Positions 13,413 to 24,646 of a DNA stretch of 64,000 nucleotides are shown here, piece after piece. Below the pieces are notes generated by a model, which saw only the letters and a program-made list of their open reading frames with translations, did not search any database and had not been told where the DNA came from. A program made the position numbers and the translations under genes. The stretch spans positions 6,152,001-6,216,000 of the forward strand of contig PUFA01000077.1 in the NCBI GenBank assembly GCA_003508835.1. Reading direction: 5' to 3'. This stretch comes from Eonycteris spelaea (lineage: Eukaryota > Chordata > Mammalia > Chiroptera > Pteropodidae). Positions within the stretch are counted from its first letter, which is position 1. Every line of letters begins with the position of its first letter.

Positions 13413-14053
13413 ATTTATGACAACATGGATGGATCTTGAGGGGATTATGCGAAGTGAAGTATGTCAGACAGAGAAAGACAAATACTTTATGATCTCATAT
13501 GTGGAATCTAAAGAAAAGAAAGGAACTCATAGATACAGAGAACATATTAGTGGTTGCCAGAGAGATGGGGGTGCCGGGGGGAGGGATGGGTAAAATGGGT
13601 GAACATGGTCAAAAGGTGCAAACTTCCAGTTACAGCATAAATAAGACCTAGGAATCTAATATGCAGCACAGCAACTATCATTTTTAATAGTGTTGTAAAC
13701 TTGGAAGTCGCTAAGAGAGTGGGTCTTGAAAGCTCTCATCACAAGAAAAGAAATTGTAACTCATGCGTGTTAAATAGACTTATTGGGGTGACCATTTTGC
13801 AGAATCCAGAAATGTTGACTCATCGTGTCGACGTGAAGCTAAGGTATGTTATACAGGCATGCCTTGGCGATGTTGCAGGCTCTGCTTCAAACCACCACAG
13901 CGAAGTGAGTCGCAATCTTTTTGCTGGTGGAGGGTCTTGCCTTCAATTTGTCAAAAGAATGCAACATCTGTGAAGTACACAAAAGCAAAGCGCAGTAAAG
14001 CAAGGTATGCTTGCACGTCCGGTATATAACAACCGACATGTCAGTGAAATATA
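13413..14053 (+). mobile_element. 5'-truncated L1 3' end inserted in the LTR
   Basis: The segment shows the L1 end of ORF2/3'UTR pattern (GACAACATGGATGGATCTTG, GTGAAGTATGTCAGACAGAG, TGGTTGCCAGAGA, then TAGACTTATTGGGGTGA). It is flanked by AAGATTAAATGA at 13401-13412 and 14054-14065. No intact coding sequence remains. A Tigger-like element is nested inside it. Confidence 0.8.
13854..14013. mobile_element. Short Tigger1-like DNA transposon nested in the L1
   Basis: The ends CAGGCATGCCTTGG and CAAGGTATGCTTG are imperfect inverted copies of each other, matching Tigger1-type termini. Inside are fragments like GTGAGTCGCAATCTTTTTGC and GGTGGAGGGTCTTGCC known from Tigger1. At 160 bases it is an internally deleted, non-autonomous copy. 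The left TA target dinucleotide is present; the right one appears mutated. Confidence 0.65.
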
Positions 14054-14065
14054 AAGATTAAATGA
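14054..14065. repeat. Right target-site duplication of the nested L1
   Basis: This is an exact copy of 13401-13412. LTR sequence resumes directly after it. Confidence 0.8.
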
Positions 14066-14339
14066 GGCGAGGTGGTCTGCACTGTGAGGCCACCGAGAGA
14101 AGGCAGCTGACTGCAAGCCTGGAAGAGGTCTCACCAGAAACTGAACCCCGCCAGGCCTTGACCTTGGACTGTCCAGCTTCCAGAACTGTGAAAAAAAAAA
14201 TTTCTGTGGTTTAAGGCCGTAGTCTATGACATTTTTTTTTTAATGGTAGCTGGAGACTAAGACATCTACCAAAAATAGAAAAAAATAGTAAAAAGAATTT
14301 TTATTTAGCTAGTACCCAGATGCAACAATTATTTATTAA

Positions 14340-14580
14340 ATGCTTTTAAGCAGGGGAGTGATATGATTAGATATGTGTTGTAGAAAGACTTCTTTGGGCA
14401 GCAAAGTAGGTGTGTTGAAGGGATTCGGGCTCGAGATGAGGGGGCAGGTTAAGCACCTCTTGCAAAATTCGAGGCAAGTGATGCTGAGGGCTCTCGTTGG
14501 AGAGGAAGCAGAGAAGGAGAGAAGCGGCCGACCAGGGAGAGATTTGAGAGTAGAATTAATAGGTTACATGTGTTCTAATC
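14340..14580. mobile_element. Ancient mammalian repeat (3' part of the same family)
   Basis: TTTTAAGCAGGGGAGTGATA begins the distal part of the family seen at 61250-62045. Confidence 0.45.
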
Positions 14581-14825
14581 ATGAGTCTGTGTTTCATTAA
14601 GTCTTAGATGCCAGGGATTGTAAGATGTAGCCTGAATTCAAAGACATTAAGAATGAAAAGAATGTACATCTTAAAACTGATAAAATGCATTAGAATTAAA
14701 AGCCGGACCGCTAACCCCACCATGGGAACAGTGGACATGAGCTCACAATTTATTAGCGTGTAAAAGAGAAGCACAATTTTGGTATCTGAAATCCTGATGC
14801 ACAGTGTGGACTGATGAATATGCCT

Positions 14826-14852
14826 TTTATTTTATTTTATTTTATTTTTTTT
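14826..14852. repeat. (TTTTA)n microsatellite
   Basis: Tandem TTTTA/TTTAT units with a short T-run. Confidence 0.8.
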
Positions 14853-15669
14853 ATGCTTCTCAAATTGAACTTTTGCTCTCCTTGATTAAAAAACTCCTTT
14901 TCTGGGGGAGGGGATTTACGTGGCTGGGAACTTTATAGGAGCCTCTCCATTTAACGAAATGCTACCCAGACGCGATGATGTCATTTATGAGACCACAGTC
15001 ACGCTCAGTTTGTGGGCAGCCAAATTCTGTTTATTTAATAAAAATGGATGTTGTGAATGGTGGCGCTAGGGGACCTGGCCTGCTGCTTTCTTTTCCAGGA
15101 GCTTTCTTGGGCTTCCGGAGACGGAGTGGATTCCACAGACAGATGGAGCTATTATCCGTGCTTTCTCTCCCCAGCGACAGGCCTGCAAGTCTGTAATTAC
15201 AGAGGACCAGCGTCCCTTGTTTGGGAGCTGGGGTGGTTATATAAATACTGAGAGCAGGCATAGCTCGCCCAGGTTACACTTTGAGGGCTCAAAGTTCCCC
15301 TTAGCGGGGAGTGGCATCTAAAACCAAGCCAGGCACTTGGCTGAGGGGCAGGGACAAAGCTTTTTGCAGAAGACTGGATGTAGGGTTACAGGATCAACAT
15401 GACAGCATGGGCCCCAGTGGCACCAGCCAGCAAGCTGATGTCTGTGTGCCCCGGACGCTGGGATGAATTTTTATCTTTTCTAATTGTAATTGGATTGAAA
15501 AATTCATGCGAACATTTGTAAAAAGTTTCAGAGCCAGACGTTTTGGTTGCAAGTTATTTTAGGACCACATTTTATTGGTCGCTGTTTTGGAAAAAGTATT
15601 TTTGCCTTCGCATTCCTGGAAGTGCCCCAGAATTGGCCATTCTAATCCCTACATTGCACAGTGAGTGCA

Positions 15670-15855
15670 CACTTTGGGTTTACCCAGAGTCTAAGTTTGA
15701 ATCCCACCTCTGCTGTGTGTCCCTGGGCAAGCTGCTTATCCTTCCTGTGCCTGCTTCTACGTTCTGTGACATGGGAATAATAGTACCCATTTCATAGAAC
15801 TGTGTGGATAATCAAGCATTTAGCATGCTTAGAGCAGTGCCTAGCTATGTGATAG
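15670..15855 (+). mobile_element. MIR SINE, sense
   Basis: TTTGAATCCCACCTCTGCTG, CCCTGGGCAAGCTGCTTATC and AGAGCAGTGCCTAGC match MIR. Confidence 0.7.
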
Positions 15856-15889
15856 AAAATCACAGTAATAACTATAATATTGAACACTA

Positions 15890-16025
15890 ACAAGGATCAT
15901 GTTTATTCTGTGCCAGGAACTGTTCTACATAAAATAGCTCATTTAATCCAACCAAACATCCTCTGAGGTGGGTACTCATATTATTCCTATAGTATAGTTG
16001 AGGAAATTGAAACACAGAAAGGTCT
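15890..16025 (-). mobile_element. MIR SINE, antisense
   Basis: GTGCCAGGAACTGTTCTACA, GAGGTGGGTACTCATATTAT and GAGGAAATTGAAACACAGAA match reversed MIR. It lies back to back with the sense MIR at 15670-15855. Confidence 0.65.
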
Positions 16026-16924
16026 ATTCAATATGAGTATTATTGTGTTTCTGCCGAACCTCATGTGTACTTGGTCGTAGAATACGAAAATTATTGGTTT
16101 ATATGCCTGGCTCTCTCCCATTGATGTGTGGCTCCTCAAATATGATGATTCTGTCTTTTTTGATTCAATAGACCTAGGGCCAGGCACACGGTAGTTAAAT
16201 AATATTAAATAAATTGGAACTAGCTTACTAGGAAGGCTCAGTTTGAGGTATAAACATGAAAATTTTTTTTTCCAGTATTGGCTCTCAACCATCTCATATG
16301 GTTTCGTGGCAATGGCTCCCTGGATGACCTTTGGACTGAATTCTGCAGCTTTTCAGTGCCTGTCGGTTATTAGCTGGTCTCATTCCAGTATCTGAGCATC
16401 GGTCTGGTTTATTTTATAACATCTCTCTCAGATCTGATCTGTAGCTCTCCTCTTCATTGGCTGCAGTGTGAGGTTAAAAACAACAATAAGCTGATGAGAT
16501 CTGACCAAAAATTGGCCAGAAAGTTCAAAAGGGTCACAACTATTTGAAATTTATATCCATCATTACTGATGATGACTCTCCTAAGTGTTCATTATGCTTT
16601 GAAATATTGGTTCATAAAAATAGTGCTTGCCTATACTTCATAGATAAATAAATACACGTATATTGGGGTTGTGCTTAAAAAACGTTTACCAGCGGGATGG
16701 ATGGAGACTGCTGGTTTAAGTAATAAGCAAACGCTGGCATTTGGGGGGTTGGTCAATGATTTACATGTTACGCTTCTCTTTATAGACAGTGAAGTCGCCA
16801 TGGTTTGGCTGCCTGGGGCACGTAATGCAAAAGCAAGAACATACTGATGCATGTTTATATAAAGCTTAGTGTGCGTCAACCATTGCTCTAACCACGCACA
16901 GTGACTTAATCGCATACGGAGTGT

Positions 16925-17130
16925 ATCAACTCAGTGACCCCTCGCAGTAATTCTGTGATGCTGGTGCTGCCATCGTCCCCATTTCACAGATAAGGGAACT
17001 ACGGCGTGTCAAGGTTTAGCGCTGTGTCCAGTACAGCTAGGAAGTGGCGAAGTGGGGTTTGAACCCAGGCGGTTTGGCTTCAGCTTCTTTGCTCTTGATC
17101 GCTGTGCTCTGTGTGCTGTGCCACCTCTCT
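16925..17130 (-). mobile_element. MIR SINE, antisense
   Basis: CCCCATTTCACAGATAAGGG and GGTTTGAACCCAGGCGGTTT match reversed MIR. Confidence 0.7.
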
Positions 17131-17444
17131 GAAGGAAGGAGGGGCTCTTTGGAATAATTTTGGAATTAAGAAAAAACTAAATAGTTAAACATAATTAAAA
17201 CAACTGGATGCAAGTTTACAAAGTACAAGGAACGGGAGCCACTGAGACACTTGTGTGTGGGTCGAGTGACTATTTTGTTGCAGTCTTCGGCATCTGCCAC
17301 GTGAGTTTTCAGGATGTGGTAGTTGGCTGACTGACTGCCTCTTGCAGCCACTAGATTCTGCTCTCCCTCTGCTTTTTCTCCCTTTCCCTCCTGCTTGAAG
17401 ACTTCCTCTAGATTCTCCTTCTCTTTATCCTCTTTCTAGGAGCT

Positions 17445-17962
17445 TGTATTAGTCAGGGTTCTGCAGAGAAACAACCAATAGGATGTGTCTGTCCATCTGT
17501 CTATCTGTCTGTCTAGTATCTATCTAGATGTAGATATAATATCTCAATAGATTTTATTCCTAAAAATTTTAAGAAATGAAAATTTTATTCTTTAAAATCC
17601 ATCTAGCTGTAGAGATTTATTTAAAGAAATTGGCTCACACAATTGTGGAGCTGGCAGGCCTGAAATTTTCAGACAGACTGCGGACTCAGAGAAGAGTCGG
17701 TGTTTCAGTCTTGGGTCCACAGGCAGGCTGGGAGCAGAATTCCTTCTTTTTGGGGAAATATCAGTCTTTTTCTCTTAAAGCTTTGACTGATTGGATGGGG
17801 CTTTCCCACATTATGGAGAGTACATGAGCTTTACTCAGGGTCTCCTGATTTAAAGGTTAATCACATCTGAAAAATACCTTCACAGCGACCTCTAGACTGG
17901 TGTTTGACCAAGTATTTGGGTACTGTGGTCTTGGCAAGCTGACACATAAAATAACCATGACA
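17445..17962 (+). mobile_element. Solitary ERVL/MLT2-like LTR
   Basis: This 518-base unit begins TGTATTAGTCAGGGTTCTGC and ends AAAATAACCATGACA, giving the TG...CA boundaries of an LTR. It includes the typical AAGAAATTGGCTCACACAAT, ACTGATTGGATGGGGC and TAGACTGGTGTTTGACCAAG segments. It appears full length as a solo LTR. No exact flanking duplication was found. Subfamily is uncertain. Confidence 0.75.
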
Positions 17963-18099
17963 GGGCTCCTTGGAGGGACCTGGGGTTCATTTGGGTTTCT
18001 GTTAGTTTTCTAGGACACTGGTGGACTCAGGCATTGGGGTCCCAAGGACACAGAGAGGTTCAGTTCCCTCCAAAAGGGAAATTTACTCAAACTTCAGTG

Positions 18100-18162
18100 T
18101 TTCTTTCTTTTCTTTTCTTTTTCTTTTCTTTTCTTTCTTTCTTTCTTTCTTTTTTTTTTTTT
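18100..18162. repeat. (TTTCT)n/(TTTC)n polypyrimidine microsatellite
   Basis: Over 60 bases of only C and T on the plus strand, ending in a T-run. Confidence 0.9.
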
Positions 18163-18894
18163 AACTCTATCGATACCACCATTTGGGCCCATGTGGTAAG
18201 TCTTGGTCTCTGGTGCTTAAGCCACAGTCCCTGGCTCCTGGACCCCAAAGGAGGAGGCCCTGTTCCTACTAGTTCAAGAAGAATGTGTTGGGGGCTGGCG
18301 TCTTACCTACATCCTTCTCCTTTTCAGAAGCACGAGCTCTGTCTTTCTCTGACTTCCTCTGGTACCTCCCTAGGGCCCTGGGAACTTTGGAGCTTGTGTC
18401 CTTGTTGACATACATGCTCTCGTCCCTCTCGGCCCCCCACCGGGTCAGTAAGTTTCCTTGGGACAAGCGCCAAGCTCACACTTCTGAATGGCTGTTCCGG
18501 TGCCCAGGGCACTGCTGCTCCATAAACATTGCTTATTGGAGAGAATTTGAAATGCTGATTCTCTGTGATGTCTCGAGGGCATAACTGTGATTGACGTCAG
18601 CCTCACGTAAAACGGGAAGGCGACAACTTCCCACCTGTCACCGACGGGCGGAGCTGCCCTGTCTAGTTTTTGCAGTGCATGTATCTGGGCGGTCAAAATA
18701 ACTCTCGCTGCTGAATTAGGCTGTAAAGACAGTTTGTGCCTTTCATTTGCGGACAGACCTTCGCTCAGTATGGGGTGGGGACAAGCACAGAAGGGTCAGT
18801 TGGAATTTATCTGAAGGGGCAGAACCGATGGCGAAGAGCTTTGTAGGGATGGGCTGCTGGGCGCGTTAGAGAATCTGTCAGACTGACTGTTTCC

Positions 18895-19362
18895 GCTGTA
18901 GCGAATCACCACAGATTTAGCGGCTTAAAACACCACGTATCTGTAAGAAGTTCAGAAGTCTGACATGGGTCTCACTGGGCTAAGGTCAAGGTGTTGGCAG
19001 GGCCGCGTTCCTTGCTGTAGGCTCTCAGGGAGAATCATTTCCTGGCCTTTTCCAGATTCTAGACGTCGCTCTTATTTTTTGGCTCCTGGTGCCCTTTCTC
19101 CATCGTCAAAGCCAGCGCTGGCAGGATGAGTCCTCTTCGTGTCACACCGGTCTGACCTCATCTGCCTTGCTCTTCCACTTTGAGGGACTCCGTGGTCACA
19201 CTGGGTCCACCCAGAGAGCCCAGGGTAATCTCACCATTAATTACCTTAATCACACCTGCAATTTCCCCTTTGCCACTTAATGCACCGTATTCACAGGTTC
19301 TGTGGATTATTAGGATGTGGATGTCTTCCGGGGCCTTTATTCTGCCCACCTCAGTAGCCTTA
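18895..19362 (-). mobile_element. Ancient MaLR/MLT1-like LTR, antisense
   Basis: The plus strand reads GGTCTCACTGGGCTAAGGTC, GGTGTTGGCAGGGC, CATCGTCAAAGCCAGC and ATTCACAGGTTCTGTGGATT, the antisense of a common mammalian LTR family; the same family occurs in sense at 11200-11410. Ends are approximate. Confidence 0.65.
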
Positions 19363-20394
19363 TGATTTCCATTTAAAATAAGAAATTAGTGTAAGGTATG
19401 GCTTTAGATGGAAAGGTATAATAATTTGACTAATTTTAGTAATGTTAGAGTTTTTTTAGAGAGTTGAAGATACATTTATGCTTAATTTATTAAATCTGTA
19501 AGTTATTACTTGGGAATGTTTTGCTTATTTGGGTTGAAGCTTATCCGAGCAGTATGTGAAGTGCTTATAAAATAGCAAATCCATTAGATTTATAATTGCA
19601 GCTTTAAAATGTTTAAAGGAATTTTTATTAAGTTTGTTAAAGGGACTTATTTTTTAAAGGGACTTTAGTCTGTTCAATTTGAGTTCATCAAACAGTAAAG
19701 GTCCTCTTATTTTGTATGAAAATTTACTAGACTTGTAAAGATTTAGTCGAACTTAAACTTTAATGAAAACTGGGTCTCTACATTTGTTACTCTATCAACT
19801 ACTATTAATTTTTTACCAAGAAGGTATAACGCTATCCATGCCCATAAACTCATGCTGATTCTTATTCTAGTGGAGGGTAAATATGTGGTCCTAAGGGAGA
19901 CTTTCAAGAGCATTTTTTATGTGTGTTTACTCAGCCGGGCATTGTGCTAGGAACTATGATACAGCCAGAAATCAGATTACAGTGTAACAAAGTCCATAGC
20001 AAAAAGCATTATGGGAGCCTACTCATTGGAAGAGGCTTCAGCAAGGAGGTAGCCCTCAGGAGCAAGAGATGCTAACCAGACAGAGGGGCAGGGGAACAGC
20101 ATTCTAGGTAGGTGGAACAGCCTGAACAAAGAATGCATGAGATATTTAGGCAGTGGTGAGATTTTATGATCCTGGGGGAAATGAAAAAAAAAAAAAACAT
20201 CTCTAGTTACTCTCATGCGCCTTTTATGTCATTTTCTAATGGAAAGTTAGTGGCCAGATCAAGGTATGTTCCAGAGTGAATGAATCTAGTAAATCAGTCA
20301 CCTGAGCAAGTCACACACAACTGAGAACACAGTGCGATTCCTGACCCGATTTTCAGATCCTCGTTGCTCGGGAAATCAGAATGCCTGTTTCTTG

Positions 20395-20600
20395 AACTTA
20401 TAGTATGTGCTCAGCTCTAAGCACTCTACATATATTAGTTCAGTTAACTCTCACAACCGTAAGACATAGACTATCACCATTTCGGAGTCGAGGAAATTGA
20501 GACAGAGAGGGGTTTAGTAAGGTGACAAAGGTCCCACTGCGGGTAAGTGGCAGGACCATGACCTGAACCTTGCACACGCCGTCTCCTCCTCTCCTCGTGT
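20395..20600 (-). mobile_element. MIR SINE, antisense
   Basis: TATGTGCTCAGCTCTAAGCA and GTCGAGGAAATTGAGACAGA match reversed MIR. Confidence 0.65.
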
Positions 20601-20639
20601 CCTCATCCTTCAGAGCCTGGCTCCCCCTCACCATTTGGT

Positions 20640-20885
20640 CCCAGCTTCAACACGGCTTTCTCAGAGTGGTCCCGCACGAAGCAGGTCCCTCTTAGCCTCT
20701 TCATAGCACGTGTTACAAATTAAATTATTTTCCTACCTTTTTTGGTCTTGCCCACTAGAATCTAAATTCCGTTAAGGCAGGGACCTTCTCCGTCCTGCCG
20801 ACCATTCTGTTCCTCGTCCCTGCACACAGACTAGCATATAGTGGTTATTCAATAAGTGTCTGTCGATGAGTGAATCGATATTGAC
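20640..20885 (+). mobile_element. L2 LINE 3' end
   Basis: CTAGAATCTAAATTCCGTTA, AGGCAGGGACCTTCTCCGTC and GACTAGCATATAGTGG with ATTCAATAAGTG match the L2 3' tail. Confidence 0.65.
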
Positions 20886-21149
20886 TTCATTATTCCCTAA
20901 TCATTGTACTATACAAACAGTAAGTGGAAGTATCCCATTTAAACATAAGGCTGTATTATTGACACAGGTTGGTACTCAGCAGTAAGCTGCTTTTTCTGTG
21001 TATTCCTAGAAATTTTACAACACTGATAAGTTTCTGGGAAAAGAAATATAAGCCTCGCGAGGCAAAAGATAAACATACTCAGTATGATAAAAAGCCAACT
21101 GGAATTGACACACACTAAAAATGCACCAGTGTATGTTTTTGGAAAAACA

Positions 21150-21155
21150 TTTATT
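21150..21155 (-). terminator. FBXO32: Candidate distal polyadenylation signal (AATAAA) of FBXO32
   Basis: The minus strand reads TTGCAATAAATG here. It is the last canonical signal of the repeat-free downstream block, 5.2 kb after the stop codon, consistent with the family's long 3'UTR. Cleavage would fall near 21130. Confidence 0.5.
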
Positions 21156-24100
21156 GCAATTCAGTGTCAAAAAATTTTTACAAAAATATGCCACCGTCTG
21201 GTACAAACAACTATAAAAAAATCAGTTCATCATGCAAGAAGAGTGTGCAAATAATTTATACAGAAGGACTCAGCTCACACAATATTAAATAAACACCTTT
21301 GCATGTAATTGGTCTAACCTTATACTTTTGGTTACAATGTTCAACCCTCTATAGTATTTTTCATTAAAAAAGTAAAGCCTCTAAACCTAGGACAGGGACT
21401 TCAGTATACATCCTCTTCAGCCAGGATGATTGGCACTTGGTGGAATAAAGATGGCGCCAAGAGTTCTCAAGTATAGAGTACCGCTTGGAGCCTTCTGTTT
21501 AACAGACTCGTGTATCATTAATTAAACAAACATTTCTATACTCAAAGACAGAAAAAGTCACGTTTAAAATCCAGAAATAACGTCGTAGCAGATGGAGTTT
21601 CAAGAAGTTCAAGAGTTTCGGAGCAGCCACCCATTTTTGGCCAAATGGAGCAGGGCCTAAGTTGTAAGAGATTTTTCAGGAAGCTCTGTTTGCTGAGTGA
21701 GTTCAAGGACACGTTGAAAAATGTCAGCAAAGTCATGAGTATTGTGGTCCCTTGCTCCTTGCTGCCTCATGGAATAATCGCCTTTGTTCAGTAAAGATAA
21801 GGTTTAGTGGAGAGTGAGCGTGCACTGGGATGGGAGCTCATGGGATGGACATCCAGAGCAGGAATTGGGGGGTATGGAGGTGGGGATAGATGAAATGTAC
21901 CGCTTAGCCTGGGGGAGAGGAAATGCCTGCTTGGTAATCATCAGAACCTCAGCTTCTAGGAAGTAAGCCTGCTGCCCAGCCATTACTGACTTAAGGGCAC
22001 CTTTATCATTAAAATGTAGGTACCAGGGGAAAGTGAATTTGTCCAAACATGCTGCTTACTTTATGGCAAGTGAGCTGCACGCACTGTTGTGCTCACAACA
22101 GAGTCCGTCAGAAGTCTGTAAAAACGTTAGGTGGCTCCTTCACGTCTCCAGGAAGAACCAGGGACTTAAAACGGTTGGAAAAGTTAACGGCCAGATGCCT
22201 AACACGGGACCTTAGCGTTCGCCTTTCACAGTGAAGGTCTTGAGAAGAATCGGGTCGGGTGTCACATGTCTCCAGCCACACCAAAAAGTGCTGGGGAAGG
22301 AGACATAAAGTCAAGGCCTCAGAAAGTCCCAGGTGTATACTCAAGTCCATCAGAGAGTACCAGGGGGGCTGAGGCATACCCCCTGAATATTCTAGACCCA
22401 CTACCTCACCTTGAAAGGCAAAGGGAGTGCCAGACATCACCGTCCTAACCTCCCTCCCAGCGCTGAAGTCTGGGGTAAGAGTTTCTTTCCCTTGGAAAAC
22501 CACAGAGGGTTTATTTTTTCTTAACAAAACAGAGAAGAAAGTATCTACAGAAAAAGCTGAGTTTAAAGGAGTTATGACCTTGTTTGTTGAAGACATCAAG
22601 GGCCCAAGATATATCAAAGAGTCACATGTCTGCGTTTGCCTAAAGGTTCAGGGTGTTTCTGAGGTCTGTTTAAACACTAATAGGATTTTAGGCCAGTATC
22701 CAGTCAGAAGGGATGGTTCACAGACTCAGATAGTTGGAAACAGATTAAAAAAAAAAAAGACAAAACAAAACAGATGTCAACATAGAAACTGATGATAAAG
22801 TTTAGTTAGAAAAAAAATTCACACATAAAATTATAGTTAAAAAATTCACACATAAAAGAATGTTTGCATAGCAAGACATTATTGCCCCACAACCTGGCAT
22901 AAAAATATAAACTCAGGTGCATATGTTATGATAAACATTGTATTTAACACTAAGGATGATAAACTGTCAAACATGTCTTGAAATGATTGACCTTCTTGTA
23001 AATCACACCTCTTGCTTAGACAAATGAAATTCCAAACTCTCTTCTCCCACATAAAAACAACAGGAACAAGGAGCCTCTGTTAATAGCAAACTCATCATGA
23101 AAAATAGTTTTTGAATCCATAAAGATGAGAACTAACGCAATACACACTTGCTGACTTTGCCATCACCAGGTAAAACCTGCTCGTGTTTTGCAGTGTAAAC
23201 CTAGCTCATCTAAAATATGTTCCTCCAAGCCCCTTCATTGTGAAATTGCCATCACTAAAGAACTGTCATAACACAACCGACACCCTGGGGATGTTTTTAC
23301 TTTGTTAATTTCTGCCACTTGCCCTCCTATGGGATTGACCCATTTGCTCAAAGTAACAGCATTGAGTTATAATGCTATCTATCTAGTTTAACATGTCATG
23401 GACTTTTTCTGGGTCTTGCTATAAAGTGAGCATTCCTAAGCTTCACATACTCCTTCTCCTCGAAGGCTGTGCTTTATTCCCAAGAACTCTAGGCTCATTG
23501 CTCAGGAACCTTTGAGTTGGACGAATTATAACATCACTGCCTCACCCTGCCCTGGACAAAGCTCTTTCGTTGTCTAGAAGTGAAATTACTTCAGGTTTGA
23601 TATCGACTTCAAGTTCCATGTCACAGGCTTGGGGGACGGGCAGGTGAAATACAGTGAAGAGAATAGAGCATTCTGTTTCTTCCAGCAGTTTCCTTGGTCA
23701 TGTCCCTGCTGGCATGTAGATGAGCAGTTCTCAGGGATTCTTGGTTTTCATTTTTTGGGGGTCAGGTTGTTCTGGGAGGGTTTACCAATAGAAGTTCTAT
23801 AGATGATTGTGCCCAGGGAACAAGAATTTTCTTTCTACCTCACTTTCCTCACACGGGAGGCTCTGGCCATGCTGCACCGCTACCATGTGGCACCAGCACA
23901 GGTGCTCGATGGCCACTGTTCTTGTCCCCATGGCACTCACACAAACCACAGCCTCAAAGAAATGCACTTGTATGCCTTTCCCTCTCCCTCTCCACCTGCC
24001 ATTTCCTTCCTTATTCTCCTTTTCCAGCGAAGGAGAACCACACATGTTCGTTTCTTTTTTTTTTCCTTGACAATTGCCCTCGGCGCTGTCACACACCACC

Positions 24101-24640
24101 TCCATGACACCAAAGAAGATGGGAGCGCCCAGGGCCACCATCCAGGGAAACATTTCAGAAAACCGTAGCCCTGTCTCTCCTGGAGGGCTCGTCCTGCACA
24201 GGTGTGCCTTGCTGTGTGGGACGGATGCACAATCAGAGCTTTGTGCTGACAGTCCGGATGAGACCGGCCGGCCAGCCTCGTAGTGCTGACCGTCCAGAGT
24301 GACACTTCTGCGACTGCAAACCCGAAGGTGCCCGGGAGCTTTCACCTCCTCGATCAGCACGAAGGCGCGGAGATCATGAGTTGGTGGGAAGACGCGGAAG
24401 GCCTGGAACAGACCGGAAATGATCAGAGTCCAGGGTTCCAGAGCTCTCCCAGCAACAACGGACCCGGCTCCACCCACATCTTTAAGGCAGCGAGGCATTT
24501 GAGAGAACGCGTCCAAATTACGGAAGAACGAGCTTTTTCATTGTCAATGTGACTTTGACTCTGGGGAGAGGAGAGCAAAGAGCACCGCTCGATATCACAA
24601 TGGCCCGTGGCCTCCAAAGCTCCAACTTACCCGATAAGAT

Positions 24641-24646
24641 TTTATT
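24641..24646 (-). terminator. FBXO32: Candidate proximal polyadenylation signal (AATAAA)
   Basis: The minus strand reads AAACAATAAAATC about 1.75 kb after the stop. Use of this site would give a shorter transcript. It is a motif match only. Confidence 0.25.

Larger units (their letters stand above)
13300..14264 (+). mobile_element. MaLR-type solitary LTR (MST/MLT1-like), interrupted
   Basis: The left part starts TGCTATAGACTGAATTGTGC and the right part ends GGAGACTAAGACA, the terminal pattern of MaLR LTRs, with the typical TTCACATGTTGAA and CCAGAACTGTGA segments. Removing the insertion and one duplication leaves about 312 bases of LTR. An L1 fragment with a 12-base target-site duplication splits it. 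Subfamily is not assigned. Confidence 0.75.
1..21129. other. Intergenic region downstream of FBXO32
   Basis: No coding gene was found. The stretches between the listed repeats (notably 1000-2830, 8320-9970, 11420-12680, 14580-15660 and 19365-19920) are AT-rich unique-looking DNA in which I recognise nothing. In human the next gene on this side is NTAQ1 (WDYHV1); none of it is visible here. Confidence 0.7.

Noticed and set aside
13363..13593. Plus-strand frame of 76 codons
   Set aside because: It spans the junction of an LTR and an L1 3' end, so it is repeat-derived.
18100..18162. Polypyrimidine tract of an unannotated splice acceptor
   Set aside because: It is a simple (TTTCT)n microsatellite with no nearby exon evidence.
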